A stretch of DNA of 64,000 nucleotides from Gemmatimonadota bacterium. GTDB taxonomy: Bacteria; Gemmatimonadota; Gemmatimonadetes; Gemmatimonadales; Gemmatimonadaceae. This document shows, one piece after another, positions 1 through 11,115 of the stretch. The DNA lies in NCBI GenBank assembly GCA_026387915.1, contig JAPLKS010000009.1, positions 124,001 through 188,000 of the forward strand. Direction: 5' to 3'. The stretch's first letter is position 1. Each line of letters starts with the position of its first letter. Made by a program: the position numbers and the translations under genes. The notes below the pieces were generated by a model. That model made no database searches. It had not been told where the DNA came from and worked only from the letters and a program-made list of their open reading frames with translations.

Positions 1-183
1 ATTTGCGAACGTCCGAAGATCGGCCCGCACCGCGATGCTATGCGTCAGGTCCTCGCGGACGCGCTGGGCATTGCGGTGAGTGAGGTGATGGTGAAGGGAA
101 AGACCAACGAAGGGATGGGGTGGATCGGCCGTGAAGAGGGCGTCGCCGTGATTGCGGTCGCCCAGCTCGAGGAGATTCCATAA
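1..183 (+). CDS. ispF: 2-C-methyl-D-erythritol 2,4-cyclodiphosphate synthase, C-terminal part
   Basis: Only the last 60 residues are in the window; the start lies upstream. The visible part carries the IspF C-terminal pattern: RPKIGPHRDAMR, then a K-x-K-T-x-E-x-M-G stretch and G-R-x-E-G-V-A-V. In the family this is where the cyclodiphosphate synthase binds CDP-ME 2-phosphate and where the trimer closes. The enzyme acts in the cytosolic MEP route to isopentenyl diphosphate. The TAA stop shares its last base with the ATG of the downstream DedA gene, so the two are probably co-transcribed. The identification rests on motif recognition in a fragment. Confidence 0.85.
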   Translation: MCERPKIGPHRDAMRQVLADALGIAVSEVMVKGKTNEGMGWIGREEGVAVIAVAQLEEIP

Positions 184-860
184 TGGCCGACCTGCTCAAT
201 ACGATGACCGCGTGGCTCAGCGGCGTGCCCCTCTGGCAGCTGTATGCGATGTTGGGAGCGGTCGCGTTCATCGAAGGGATCTTTCCGCCGGTGCCGGCCG
301 ACTTGGTCGTGGCGCTCGGCAGTTTTCTTGCCGCCCGGAACGGCGCGGACTTCTACGCCACGGCGGGGGCGATCGTCATTGGCAGCGTCGCGGGGACGAT
401 GGTCGTGTACGCCGTTGCGCGGAAGTTTGGCGCCAACTGGTTGCATGCCCGCCTCAAGAAGGCGGGCATCGACAACCTCGAGCAGCGCCTGGAGCTGATG
501 TACTCGAAGTACGGAATGACCGCGTTGTTTGTGAGCCGCTTTCTTCCGGGGCTCCGCGCGATCACCCCACCGATGGCTGGCGCCACGCGCGTCCCACCGG
601 TACGCACCGCCGCGGTATTTCTCCTCGCCTCCGGCATTTGGTACGGCGCGATTGCGTGGATTGCCTTCCGCGTGGGTGACGATTGGGTGGCCATGCAGCG
701 CGCGCTCCGTCAGTTCTCCAGGCAGGTTGGGATTGTCGCCTTCGTCGCCGCTGGCTTGATGGCCGCGATCATCATCGTTGTTGTGCGTCGGCGAGCATCC
801 GCTCGTATTCAGCAGGCGATCGACGACGCCACTAACGGGGCCGGCACGCCCGAGGATTGA
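183..860 (+). CDS. DedA family integral membrane protein
   Basis: A 225-residue DedA/SNARE-associated membrane protein. Hydrophobic segments lie near residues 20-60, 140-165 and 175-205. The family signature is visible: a re-entrant-like G-x-F-P-P-x-P stretch near residue 35 and F-x-x-R-F-L-P-G-x-R near residue 115, whose Arg residues are known to matter in DedA transporters. The family is linked to undecaprenyl phosphate or phospholipid recycling and to membrane-potential maintenance; the substrate here is unknown. The start codon overlaps the ispF stop by one base, and the stop overlaps the start of the downstream recombinase (TGATG). The last 20 residues are polar and basic, so the tail is probably cytosolic. 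Confidence 0.9.
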   Translation: MADLLNTMTAWLSGVPLWQLYAMLGAVAFIEGIFPPVPADLVVALGSFLAARNGADFYATAGAIVIGSVAGTMVVYAVARKFGANWLHARLKKAGIDNLEQRLELMYSKYGMTALFVSRFLPGLRAITPPMAGATRVPPVRTAAVFLLASGIWYGAIAWIAFRVGDDWVAMQRALRQFSRQVGIVAFVAAGLMAAIIIVVVRRRASARIQQAIDDATNGAGTPED

Positions 861-1768
861 TGCCGTCAGACGGGACGGCACGCGCCTTTCAGCTCGAGCG
901 CTTTGGGGAGTATCTGGCGCTGGAGGACGGTGCCTCGCCCCGTACGATCGAAGCATACGGCCGAGACCTCAACCGATTTGTCGAGTGGGCGTCGGTCCGC
1001 TCGTTGGCCAATCCTGAGGCGGTTGAGTCCGCGCATCTGCGCGACTTCATCTACCACTTGAAGGACATGGGGCTCGCCCCGTCGAGCATTCGGCGGTCGG
1101 TATCGGCGCTCCGCACCTGGTTCAAGTTCCTTCAAGCCGAAGGACAACTGGCGCGCGACCCCAGTGAGCGGCTGGAAACGCCCAAGAAATGGCGGACGCT
1201 CCCGGAAGTCCTGACGGTGGACGAGGTAATTCGCATCATCAATGCCGTGTCGCTCGACGACCCATTGGCCTTTCGTGACCGCGCGATGCTGGAACTCGCG
1301 TACGGAGCTGGCCTGCGTGTGAGCGAATGGATCGGGCTCGACGTCAAGGACGTCATGCTTGAAGACGCCTTGGTGCGCGTATTCGGCAAAGGCTCCAAGG
1401 AACGGCTCGTGCCCATTGGCCGGTCCGCCATCGGCGCGGTGGGGATGTACCTGCGCGAACTGCGTCCGACGCTGGAACGAGGCGCGGGCAAGGGGAAACT
1501 CTTTCTCAACGCCCGCGGGAACCCACTCTCTCGTATGGGGGCGTGGCAGATCCTCCGGAAGTATGTGGAGCGGGCGGGTATTGAAAAACACGTAAGTCCC
1601 CACACGCTTCGCCACTCCTTTGCGACGCACCTGCTGGAGGGCGGGGCCGATCTACGGGCCGTGCAGGAAATGCTTGGGCACGTGGATATCTCCACGACAC
1701 AGATCTACACGCACGTCGACCGCGAGTATCTGCGCTCGGTTCACAAGCAGTTTCACCCGCGCGGCTGA
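860..1768 (+). CDS. xerC: Tyrosine recombinase XerC/XerD
   Basis: A 302-residue site-specific tyrosine recombinase of normal Xer length. An N-terminal SAM-like core-binding domain (about residues 10-95) precedes the catalytic domain. All catalytic residues can be read: Arg in GLRVSEW (near 152), Lys in the beta-hairpin GKGSKER, H-x-x-R in HTLRHSFATHL (near 248), His in LGHVD (near 275) and the nucleophilic Tyr in QIYTHV (near 282). Family role: resolves chromosome dimers at dif together with FtsK. A TTG lies one codon upstream, but ATG at 860 overlaps the DedA stop (TGATG) and is preferred. XerC and XerD cannot be told apart here. A dif-like site lies 21 kb away in this window. The 3' end overlaps the convergent gene by 16 bp. 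Confidence 0.93.
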   Translation: MPSDGTARAFQLERFGEYLALEDGASPRTIEAYGRDLNRFVEWASVRSLANPEAVESAHLRDFIYHLKDMGLAPSSIRRSVSALRTWFKFLQAEGQLARDPSERLETPKKWRTLPEVLTVDEVIRIINAVSLDDPLAFRDRAMLELAYGAGLRVSEWIGLDVKDVMLEDALVRVFGKGSKERLVPIGRSAIGAVGMYLRELRPTLERGAGKGKLFLNARGNPLSRMGAWQILRKYVERAGIEKHVSPHTLRHSFATHLLEGGADLRAVQEMLGHVDISTTQIYTHVDREYLRSVHKQFHPRG

Positions 1769-3405
1769 GTCAGCGGCTTCACCTCGGTCGCGCGCCCGAG
1801 CGCGGCCAGCGCCAGTATCACCCTCGGATACTGCTGCGCCAGCAGCACGAACATCCGCTCCTGCGGGGCCCCCTTGGCACGCATGATCAGCACCGCCCGG
1901 TTCCGGTCGCGCGCCGCCCATCGCGGCAGGTCGGAAAGCAGAGCCATGAGCGGGGCGAGGCGGGTGAACGACGCCCGTTCATCCGCCGGCCAGCGTCCGG
2001 GCGATTGGCCAAGCGCCGCCGCGGCCTGCGCGACGAGCCGCGCCACGGCGGTGGCGCGATCCGCATCCGGCTCCGCGCCCACGCGCCTCGTCAGCGCGAG
2101 CGAGACCCCCGTCAGCCAGCGCTCGTCGAAGAACGAAGCGCGTTCGTATCCCGGAAGCGTCAGGTGCAGGTCGCCGCGCGCCAGCGCGCGCAGCCGCGAC
2201 GGTGGCGTGCGATACGAGCGGTCGGCCGCGATGCGGCGGCGCTCCTCGTCCGCGATGCGGCCCGCCGCGGGATGGCTCGGACGAAAGCCGAGCCGATCAT
2301 AGAACCAATACGCGCCGCTCGCGATCGCCTCCTCGTTGTCCTCACCGAACTGTACGGCGTTCACCACAAAACGCCGCACGCCGAACAGCGAGTGGAATGC
2401 ACGCAGCATTTGCACCCAGAGGAACGCCGCCTCGCTGCGACGGAACTCCGCAAAGATGTTGATTCCCGTGTTGGCCTGCGCGAGCAGCGGCGTCACGCCG
2501 CCGTAGCCGATCGGCACTCCGTTCGACAGCAGGAGATACCCATAGTTGGACTCGAGGCTGAGGCGCGCCTCTGGGCGCGCGCCGATGACGGCGAGCACCG
2601 CTCCTTCGCCGAGGTCGGCGAGCCAGACCTCGTGGCGATTCGCGTTGGAGATCGCATAGACCTCGCGACAGCGGGCCGCGAGCGCCGCGCGCGCCACGTC
2701 GATCACCCGATCGGCTTCCGCGGGGCGCGCCAGCCGGATGTCCGCCAGCGTCTGCTGTATGGCACGCGCGATGTTGGCCGGCGGGCGACGCATCGCCGGA
2801 CGGGCGACGACCGCCGCGCCCGCCAGGAAGTTGCCCGAGGAGCCGGACGTTGCCCCAGCGCGGAGCGTCCACGACACCGGGATCTCCGCGCTGTCGTAGG
2901 CGCGGGCAAAACCGGCGCGGTCGGCACCCGCTGCCGCCGACCGCAGCATCCACTCGACGCGCGTGCCGCCAAAGCCGGCTGCCGCCGCGTCCAGCCATTC
3001 GCGCGTACTCACCAACCCGGCGTCGAAGGCGTCTTCTTCGCCGCGGGCGAGCAACGGGCGCATCACGGCATCGAGGCGACCCGTGTCCGGCAGGCTCGGC
3101 CAGTCGAACTCGGCCTCGCCCTCGTGTCGAACGCCGATCCATTCCGCGATCGCATGTTCGAACGTATGCCGGCTCGTTGTGCCGCCGCGGCCGCTGTCGT
3201 CGAGCCGCCGCCGTTCGCGGGCGGGCAGACGGCCGATGGCGGCGGCCACGCGAGCCAGCGCCCGCTCGGCACGCGGGACAAATGACGCCTCACGCGGAAA
3301 GGCGCGGATGAACAGCAGTTCGTCGTGCAAGCGCTCGAGCGCGCGGGCGCCAAGGCGCAGGGCGCGCGCTTCCGCGCGCTGCAGGGTGCGTTCGGGGGGA
3401 AGCAT
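1753..3405 (-). CDS. Unrecognised 550-residue protein with acetyltransferase-like segment
   Basis: The only - strand gene left of 23 kb. The start is the ATG at 3405, preceded by a GGAGGG Shine-Dalgarno 12 bases upstream; longer in-frame versions run into the divergent pabA region. No signal peptide or membrane segment is seen. The N-terminal 200 residues are Arg/Ala-rich and helical. The middle (about 230-400) has a pattern resembling a GNAT fold: a strand with a neutral N-x-Y-G-Y-L-L-L-S-N-G-V-P-I-G-Y-G-G segment, a helix, and ending in a W-F-Y-D-R-L-G-F-R-P motif like the C-terminal strand-helix of N-acetyltransferases. The C-terminal 120 residues are helical. No catalytic assignment is made. 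The stop overlaps xerC by 16 bp tail to tail. Confidence 0.75.
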   Translation of the reverse strand: MLPPERTLQRAEARALRLGARALERLHDELLFIRAFPREASFVPRAERALARVAAAIGRLPARERRRLDDSGRGGTTSRHTFEHAIAEWIGVRHEGEAEFDWPSLPDTGRLDAVMRPLLARGEEDAFDAGLVSTREWLDAAAAGFGGTRVEWMLRSAAAGADRAGFARAYDSAEIPVSWTLRAGATSGSSGNFLAGAAVVARPAMRRPPANIARAIQQTLADIRLARPAEADRVIDVARAALAARCREVYAISNANRHEVWLADLGEGAVLAVIGARPEARLSLESNYGYLLLSNGVPIGYGGVTPLLAQANTGINIFAEFRRSEAAFLWVQMLRAFHSLFGVRRFVVNAVQFGEDNEEAIASGAYWFYDRLGFRPSHPAAGRIADEERRRIAADRSYRTPPSRLRALARGDLHLTLPGYERASFFDERWLTGVSLALTRRVGAEPDADRATAVARLVAQAAAALGQSPGRWPADERASFTRLAPLMALLSDLPRWAARDRNRAVLIMRAKGAPQERMFVLLAQQYPRVILALAALGRATEVKPLTQPRG

Positions 3406-3532
3406 GGGCCAACATCGCCCTCCGCACGCGTACGCGGAGTAGGGCACCGCCTGACATCGTGTCCACAATTGCCCCCAGTGCCTTGCCCAGGCGCTGGCGA
3501 GCCGCGACGTTTCGTTTACACCGCATCCCAAC

Positions 3533-4135
3533 ATGCTGCTCATTCTCGACAACTACGACTCCTTCACCTACAACCTCGTGCAGTACTTTGGCGAGCTCGG
3601 CGAACAGCCGCATGTCGTGCGCAACGACGCGCTGTCCGTGGAGGAGGTGCGTGATCTCCATCCCGACGCCATCGTCCTGAGCCCTGGGCCGGGCACCCCG
3701 GCGGACGCGGGCATCTGCATTCCCGTCATTCAGCGCTACGGCGATCAGATTCCGATTCTGGGCGTATGCCTCGGACATCAGGCCATTGGCGAGGCGTATG
3801 GAGGGCGGGTGATTCGCGCCCCGCGCGGCGTGATGCACGGCAAAACGTCCCGCATTCGCCATGACGCGCAGGGGCTCTTTGCGTCATTGCCGGATCCGCT
3901 CGAGGTGATGCGCTATCATTCGCTGGTCGTGGAGGCGCCGTCGCTCCCATCGGCGCTCGAGGTGATTGCCTGCGCAGACGATGATCCCACGGAAATCCAT
4001 GCGCTTCGCCACCGATCGTTTCCGGTGTGGGGCGTGCAGTTCCACCCCGAGTCGATTCTGACGCAGGGTGGCAAGCAGTTGCTGCGCAATTTTCTCACGC
4101 TCGCCGCCGCGCACCGCGGCGCGGCCACGCACTGA
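3533..4135 (+). CDS. pabA: Anthranilate / aminodeoxychorismate synthase component II (glutamine amidotransferase)
   Basis: A 200-residue class I glutamine amidotransferase. It opens with the family signature LLILDNYDSFTYNL. The nucleophilic Cys is in GVCLGHQ (C79) and the His-Glu pair of the triad is in FHPES near residue 172. The enzyme supplies ammonia from glutamine to a chorismate-binding partner for tryptophan (TrpE) or folate (PabB) synthesis. No chorismate-binding subunit is adjacent, so TrpG and PabA cannot be separated from context; many bacteria use one protein for both. No clear promoter was found in the 127-base gap to the divergent gene. Seven bases separate its stop from the dipeptidase start. 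Confidence 0.92.
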   Translation: MLLILDNYDSFTYNLVQYFGELGEQPHVVRNDALSVEEVRDLHPDAIVLSPGPGTPADAGICIPVIQRYGDQIPILGVCLGHQAIGEAYGGRVIRAPRGVMHGKTSRIRHDAQGLFASLPDPLEVMRYHSLVVEAPSLPSALEVIACADDDPTEIHALRHRSFPVWGVQFHPESILTQGGKQLLRNFLTLAAAHRGAATH

Positions 4136-4142
4136 GCGCGCC

Positions 4143-5315
4143 ATGATCAGACGCCTGTTCAGCATCCTCACGCTGCTGGTACTCCTCGCCGGCGTCCTCT
4201 TCTTTTGGCAGGGCGCCAACTTCGTGGACGGCCGTATGAACACGGTGCTACGAAAGCCGCCGTATCAGGTGAGCCCGGCCGCCGCCGCGCTGCACTCGTC
4301 GCTCCGTGTGGTGGACATGCACGACGACCTCCTGCTCTGGCCACGCGATCCGGTGGAGCGCAGCACCACCGGGAGCACCGACATTCCGCGATTGATTGCG
4401 GGGAATGTGGCGATTCAGATTTTCTCCACCGTCTCCAAGACACCGCGCGGCCAGAACTACGCGGCGAACGGCAGCAATACCGATAACATTACGCTGCTCG
4501 CAGTCGCCGAGCATCGCCCGATCAGCAACTGGACGAGCCTCCTTGAGCGCGCTCGGTGGACGAGCCTCAAAGCGCACGACGCGGCCGAACGGTCGAACGG
4601 CGCGCTCGTACTCGTATCCAATGCCTCGGAGCTCCAACGAGAGCTCGCTGGACGAGAGGTCAAGAGGAACGTCGTCATCGGCATCCTGTCCATTGAAGGG
4701 ATGCAGGTGCTCGAGGGGAAACTCGCAAATCTGAAAACGCTGTATTCCCTTGGCTTCCGCATGGCTGGTCTCGCGCACTTCTTCGATAACGAAGTGGCGG
4801 GTTCGGCGCACGGGCTCGACAAAGGCGGGCTTACGCCGCTCGGTGTGTCGGTCGTGAAGAAGATGGAAGAGAAGGGGATCATCGTCGATCTCGCGCACGT
4901 GTCGGCCAAGGCGGTGGACGAGGTGCTGGCGATGGCCACGCGCCCGCTGGTGGTCTCGCACGGCGGTGTGGCGGCGGTCTGCCCCGGTCCACGGAACTGG
5001 ACTGACGACCAGCTACGACGGCTGGCGGTGAATGGCGGGGTGATCGGCATCGGATTCTGGGATGCGGCCATTTGCGACCCCACCCCAAATGGCGTTGCGA
5101 AGGCCATCCGGCACGCCGTAGATGTGGCGGGGATTGACCATGTGGGGCTTGGGTCCGACTGGGACGGCGCCATTGCGTCTGCCTTTGATGCCACGGGTAT
5201 GCCGCTCGTGACCGAGGCGTTGCTGAAGCAGGGCTTTAGCGAGGCTGATATTGCGAAGATCATGGGTGAGAACGTCATCCGACTGCTCTTGCAGGGATTG
5301 CCCAAAGGCGGTTGA
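4143..5315 (+). CDS. Membrane dipeptidase (peptidase family M19)
   Basis: 390 residues from ATG 4143. In-frame sequence upstream overlaps pabA and is not part of the family. Residues 3-22 form one hydrophobic segment (signal anchor or uncleaved signal peptide), so the enzyme is extracytoplasmic. Zinc-binding motifs of renal-type dipeptidases are present in order: V-D-M-H-D-D near residue 58, the bridging Glu in S-I-E-G near 182, V-D-L-A-H-V-S near 250, V-S-H-G-G (canonically S-H-S) near 275, and G-L-G-S-D-W-D-G near 340. The family hydrolyses dipeptides, including D-residue substrates, and may take part in peptidoglycan peptide recycling. It follows pabA by seven bases but has no obvious functional link to it. 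Confidence 0.9.
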   Translation: MIRRLFSILTLLVLLAGVLFFWQGANFVDGRMNTVLRKPPYQVSPAAAALHSSLRVVDMHDDLLLWPRDPVERSTTGSTDIPRLIAGNVAIQIFSTVSKTPRGQNYAANGSNTDNITLLAVAEHRPISNWTSLLERARWTSLKAHDAAERSNGALVLVSNASELQRELAGREVKRNVVIGILSIEGMQVLEGKLANLKTLYSLGFRMAGLAHFFDNEVAGSAHGLDKGGLTPLGVSVVKKMEEKGIIVDLAHVSAKAVDEVLAMATRPLVVSHGGVAAVCPGPRNWTDDQLRRLAVNGGVIGIGFWDAAICDPTPNGVAKAIRHAVDVAGIDHVGLGSDWDGAIASAFDATGMPLVTEALLKQGFSEADIAKIMGENVIRLLLQGLPKGG

Positions 5316-5486
5316 TTCTGCTCCGGCTCGCTCTGCTGGAATGCTGGGTACCGTGTGCGCCTTACTCGTACGAGGCAACAGTTTGAGTAGGGGAATTACG
5401 GATACCTCTGCCGTTCGCCCGTTGCTACGATTCGTTGTTGGCTCCCCACGTTCTCTTGCTCATTCTTCATACTTCCAGAGCGTATT

Positions 5487-6119
5487 GTGTCCCTACATCT
5501 CGGCGACATCGCACCGAATTTCACCGCAGAAACCACCCAAGGAACCATCGATTTTCATGCCTGGAAGGGTGATGCGTGGGCCGTCCTGTTCTCTCACCCC
5601 AAGGACTTCACCCCGGTCTGCACCACCGAACTTGGCATGGTGGCCAAGCTGATGCCGGAGTTCAAGAAGCGCGGCACCAAGGTGATTGGGCTCTCGGTGG
5701 ACCGGATTGCGTCGCACCACACGTGGGAAAAGGACATTGAGGAAGTCACTGGGAATGCGGTGAATTTCCCGATGATCGCCGACCCCGATCGTGCCGTGTC
5801 GAACCTGTACGACATGATCCATCCGAACGCGAGCGAAACGCTGACCGTGCGCTCGGTGTTCATTATTGGGCCGGACAACAAGGTCAAGCTCACGCTGACC
5901 TACCCCGCGAGCACGGGACGCAACTTCGACGAGATTTTGCGGGTGATTGATGGCCTGCAGCTCTCCGCCAAGTTCCCGGTGTCCACCCCAGCGAACTGGG
6001 CCAAGGGCGAGGACGTCATTGTGGCCACCTCAATGCCCACGGCCGATGCCCGCGCTGCGTTCCCGAAAGGGGTTACGGAGCTGAAGCCTTACCTGCGTAC
6101 GACGCCCAGCCCCGAGTAA
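5487..6119 (+). CDS. 1-Cys peroxiredoxin (Prx6 subfamily)
   Basis: A 210-residue AhpC/TSA-family peroxidase. The peroxidatic Cys lies in the PVCTTELG motif near residue 46, preceded by the helix-capping FSHPKDFTPVC segment. No resolving Cys is present in the C-terminal half, and the long C-terminal arm (PxTPANW then K-x-x-x-P-Y-L-R) is typical of the Prx6/1-Cys subfamily. It reduces H2O2 and organic hydroperoxides in the cytosol. The start is GTG at 5487. No Shine-Dalgarno precedes it, so translation may start from a short leader. The gene stands alone between 171 bases upstream and a stem-loop downstream. Confidence 0.93.
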   Translation: MSLHLGDIAPNFTAETTQGTIDFHAWKGDAWAVLFSHPKDFTPVCTTELGMVAKLMPEFKKRGTKVIGLSVDRIASHHTWEKDIEEVTGNAVNFPMIADPDRAVSNLYDMIHPNASETLTVRSVFIIGPDNKVKLTLTYPASTGRNFDEILRVIDGLQLSAKFPVSTPANWAKGEDVIVATSMPTADARAAFPKGVTELKPYLRTTPSPE

Positions 6120-6139
6120 GGCGGCAGGGAGCGTTTTGG

Positions 6140-6180
6140 GCGGGGATTCGGCTTCGAGGCTGGATCCCCGCTTTCGTTTG
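6140..6180 (+). terminator. Possible intrinsic terminator after the peroxiredoxin gene
   Basis: A perfect 8-bp inverted repeat, GCGGGGAT (6140-6147) and ATCCCCGC (6164-6171), encloses a 16-base loop and is followed by the T-rich TTTCGTTT. It lies 20 bases after the peroxiredoxin stop. The T tract is broken, so termination efficiency is uncertain. Confidence 0.5.
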
Positions 6181-6251
6181 GAACGGTGAGCTGCCGGGAA
6201 GCGGTAACCACCGGCTTGGGGGGAGGGCTCGGAGCCCCCAAACACCTTGAT

Positions 6252-6280
6252 TTGCAGTGTGTTGCGCAGGCTTCTATATT
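6252..6280 (+). promoter_or_regulatory. Putative sigma-70-type promoter for the kdsB operon
   Basis: TTGCAG (6252-6257) and TATATT (6275-6280) are separated by 17 bases. They lie in the only sizeable gap before the 17-kb run of overlapping + strand genes from kdsB to dapF. The -10 matches consensus at 5 of 6 positions and the -35 at 3 of 6. The predicted transcript would start near 6287 and leave a leader of about 40 bases. This is sequence inference only. Confidence 0.4.
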
Positions 6281-6328
6281 CTTTGGTGTGCTTCTTGCAT
6301 CCGTGTCCAGTCGTTTGGAGTTGCTGAC

Positions 6329-8774
<2,446 letters not shown>

Positions 8775-8775
<1 letters not shown>

Positions 8776-9593
8776 TGACTCCTTTGCACGCGTTCTTTCC
8801 GGCTGACCGGCTCTTTTTGATTGCCGGCCCATGCGTCGTCGAAGGAGACGACTTGATGTTCCGCATCGGCGATCATCTCGCCGCGCTCGCGGAGCGCGTG
8901 CCCGGTGGGATCATTTTCAAAGCCAGCTTCGACAAAGCCAATCGTTCGAATGATGGCGCCTTTCGCGGCCCCGGGATCGACGAAGGGCTCGCCGCACTCG
9001 ATCGTGTGCGCGCACGCACGGGGTTGCCCATCCTCACGGATGTGCATCTCCCCGAGCACTGTGCGGCGGCCGCGCAGGTCGCAGATGTGTTGCAGATTCC
9101 CGCTTTTCTCTGCCGGCAAACTGATTTGCTCATTGCGGCAGGGAAAACAGGGAAGCCTGTGAATGTGAAGAAGGGGCAGTGGATGCATCCGGAAGGGGTT
9201 GCGGGCGCCGTCGCAAAGGTGCGCCACGCCGCTCCCAAGGGGACGCCTGTGGCGGTGACCGAGCGCGGGACTTTCTTCGGATACGGCGATCTCGTGGTGG
9301 ACATGCGTGCCTTCCCGCGAATGCGCGCGGCGTGCAACGCCCCCGTGATTTTTGACGCCACGCATTCGGTGCAGCAGCCGGGCCGAGGCGAAGGTGGCGC
9401 GAGCGGGGGACTGCGGGAGTTCATTCGCCCGCTCACACTCGCGGCCATGGCGGCGGGCGCGGACGGGCTGTTCATGGAAACGCACCCCGATCCGGATCAT
9501 GCGCCGAGCGACGGACCGAATATGATGCCGCTCGATCAGCTGGACGCGCTCATTCAACGCGCGGTCGATATCTGGCAAGGAGCCCGCGCATGA
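8775..9593 (+). CDS. kdsA: 3-deoxy-8-phosphooctulonate synthase (Kdo-8-P synthase)
   Basis: 272 residues. FLIAGPCVVEG at residues 14-24, F-K-A-S-F-D-K-A-N-R-S, and T-D-V-H-L-P-E near residue 95 are class signatures. The Cys at position 20 (GPC) is the metal ligand of the metal-dependent class typified by Aquifex; the metal-independent E. coli type has Asn there. The enzyme condenses arabinose 5-phosphate with phosphoenolpyruvate to Kdo-8-phosphate. The substrate maker KdsD and the following phosphatase KdsC are encoded immediately downstream. The start overlaps the pyrG TAA by one base and the stop overlaps kdsC by four. Confidence 0.96.
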
Positions 9594-10150
9594 TCGCGCC
9601 GGCTGCTGCCGCGAAGATCAAGCTCGTGGTCCTCGACGTGGACGGCGTGCTCACCGACGCTGGCTATTACCTCGGCGACGTAGAGGGAAAACCCGCGTCG
9701 CTGTTGCGCTACAACATTCAGGACGGCGTCGGCACGGTGCTGCTCCGGATGGCAGGCCTCAAAATCGCGATCATTACGGGGCGTGAGTCCGAGAGCGTGC
9801 GCTTGCGCGGTGCGCAACTGAAAATGGACGCCGTCATTCAGGACAAGCACGCGCGCAAAGCTCCAGCGTTGCGCCGCTTGGTGGCGCAACTCGGCGTGAC
9901 ACTCGACGAAGTGGCGTTTCTTGGCGATGACCTGCCAGACCTCGGTGCGCTCCGGCTGGTGGGGATGCCGGTTGCCGTAGGGAATGCGGTCGCGGAGGTA
10001 CGCGACGCTGCGCAGGTACACCTGACCAAAGCGGGCGGGCATGGTGCCATTCGGGAGTTTGCCGAGGCCTTGCTCATGGCGCGCGGCGAATGGGCGGCGC
10101 TGGTGGAGCGGTATGTGGAAGAGCGTTCACGCGAGGATGTGACGCCATGA
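9590..10150 (+). CDS. kdsC: 3-deoxy-D-manno-octulosonate-8-phosphate phosphatase (HAD family)
   Basis: 186 residues. HAD motif I is L-D-V-D-G-V-L-T-D with the Asp pair at residues 16 and 18; motif II is I-I-T-G-R-E-S; the Lys of motif III is in D-K-H-A-R-K; motif IV is F-L-G-D-D-L-P-D-L-G. The C0-type HAD length without a cap domain fits tetrameric KdsC. It removes phosphate from Kdo-8-P to give Kdo. It lies between kdsA and kdsD with four-base overlaps on both sides. Confidence 0.94.
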   Translation: MIAPAAAAKIKLVVLDVDGVLTDAGYYLGDVEGKPASLLRYNIQDGVGTVLLRMAGLKIAIITGRESESVRLRGAQLKMDAVIQDKHARKAPALRRLVAQLGVTLDEVAFLGDDLPDLGALRLVGMPVAVGNAVAEVRDAAQVHLTKAGGHGAIREFAEALLMARGEWAALVERYVEERSREDVTP

Positions 10151-11115
10151 TGAACGACTCCGACATCATTGCGAGTGGACTGCGCGTGATGCGCATGGAA
10201 GGCGAGGCACTCGCTGAGGCTTCATCGCGCCTGGGCGCCACCTTCGCGCAGGCCGTTCAGGTGATTGCGGCGGCGAGTGGACGCGTGATTATCGCTGGAG
10301 TCGGAAAGTCGGGACTCATCGGACGCAAGATTGCCGCGACGATGACCTCCACCGGAACCCCCGCGATGTTCCTGCATCCCACCGAAAGCGTGCACGGCGA
10401 CCTCGGGATCGTGTCGGCGCAGGATGTGGCGATTCTCATTTCCAAGAGCGGCGAGACCGACGAGTTGCTGCCGTTACTGGAGCAGCTGAAACGACTCGGC
10501 GTGAAGACCATCGCGATCAGTGGCGAAGAGAACTCCACCCTCAGTCGGAACGCGGATGTGTGGCTCGACGCGTCGGTACGCGAAGAAGCCTGTCCGCACG
10601 ACTTAGCGCCCACAACGAGCACGACCGTCACGCTTGCATTGGGTGATGCGCTCGCGGTGGCGTTGCTGGAAGTCAAAGGTTTTGGTCGCGAGGATTTTGC
10701 GCGACTCCATCCTGGTGGCGCACTGGGCAAGAAACTCTTGCTCACCGTGGCCGACGTGATGCTCAAAGAGAATCTGCCGACGTTGCCCGCCACGGCCACG
10801 ATGTACGACGCCATCGTTCAGCTGGCGGACCGTCGTGGCATAGCGGTGGTGGTGGATGGTTCGTCCACGCTGTTGGGCGTCATTACCACGGGCGATTTTA
10901 TGCGGCTTATGGAGCGCACGCGTGACGTCTTTACGGTGCCGGTGGAATCGGTCATGACGCGCACGCCAAAAACCACGCGCCCCGACGAACTGGGGAGTGC
11001 CGTGGTGTATCGCATGGAGCAAAGCGGCATCATCTCCATGCCGGTGGTGGACGCTCAGTCGCGGCTGGTGGGCGTGGTGCACCTCCACGACCTGATGCGC
11101 GCGGGGGCCGCATGA
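10147..11115 (+). CDS. kdsD: Arabinose-5-phosphate isomerase (SIS + CBS pair)
   Basis: 322 residues from ATG 10147, which overlaps the kdsC stop by four bases. The N-terminal SIS domain (about 40-180) shows G-V-G-K-S-G and S-K-S-G-E-T sugar-phosphate binding motifs and HPTESVHGDLG. Two CBS repeats follow (about 205-260 and 270-320). KdsD converts ribulose 5-phosphate to arabinose 5-phosphate, the KdsA substrate. The GutQ-type paralogue shares the same architecture, but the position between kdsC and lptC supports KdsD. Confidence 0.95.
   Translation: MMNDSDIIASGLRVMRMEGEALAEASSRLGATFAQAVQVIAAASGRVIIAGVGKSGLIGRKIAATMTSTGTPAMFLHPTESVHGDLGIVSAQDVAILISKSGETDELLPLLEQLKRLGVKTIAISGEENSTLSRNADVWLDASVREEACPHDLAPTTSTTVTLALGDALAVALLEVKGFGREDFARLHPGGALGKKLLLTVADVMLKENLPTLPATATMYDAIVQLADRRGIAVVVDGSSTLLGVITTGDFMRLMERTRDVFTVPVESVMTRTPKTTRPDELGSAVVYRMEQSGIISMPVVDAQSRLVGVVHLHDLMRAGAA

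Noticed and set aside
3406-3532. CTCCGC/GCGGAG stem at about 3419-3438 between divergent genes, considered as an operator
   Set aside because: Short 6-bp arms that also contain the GNAT-like gene's ribosome site; no match to a known operator and likely a product of high GC.
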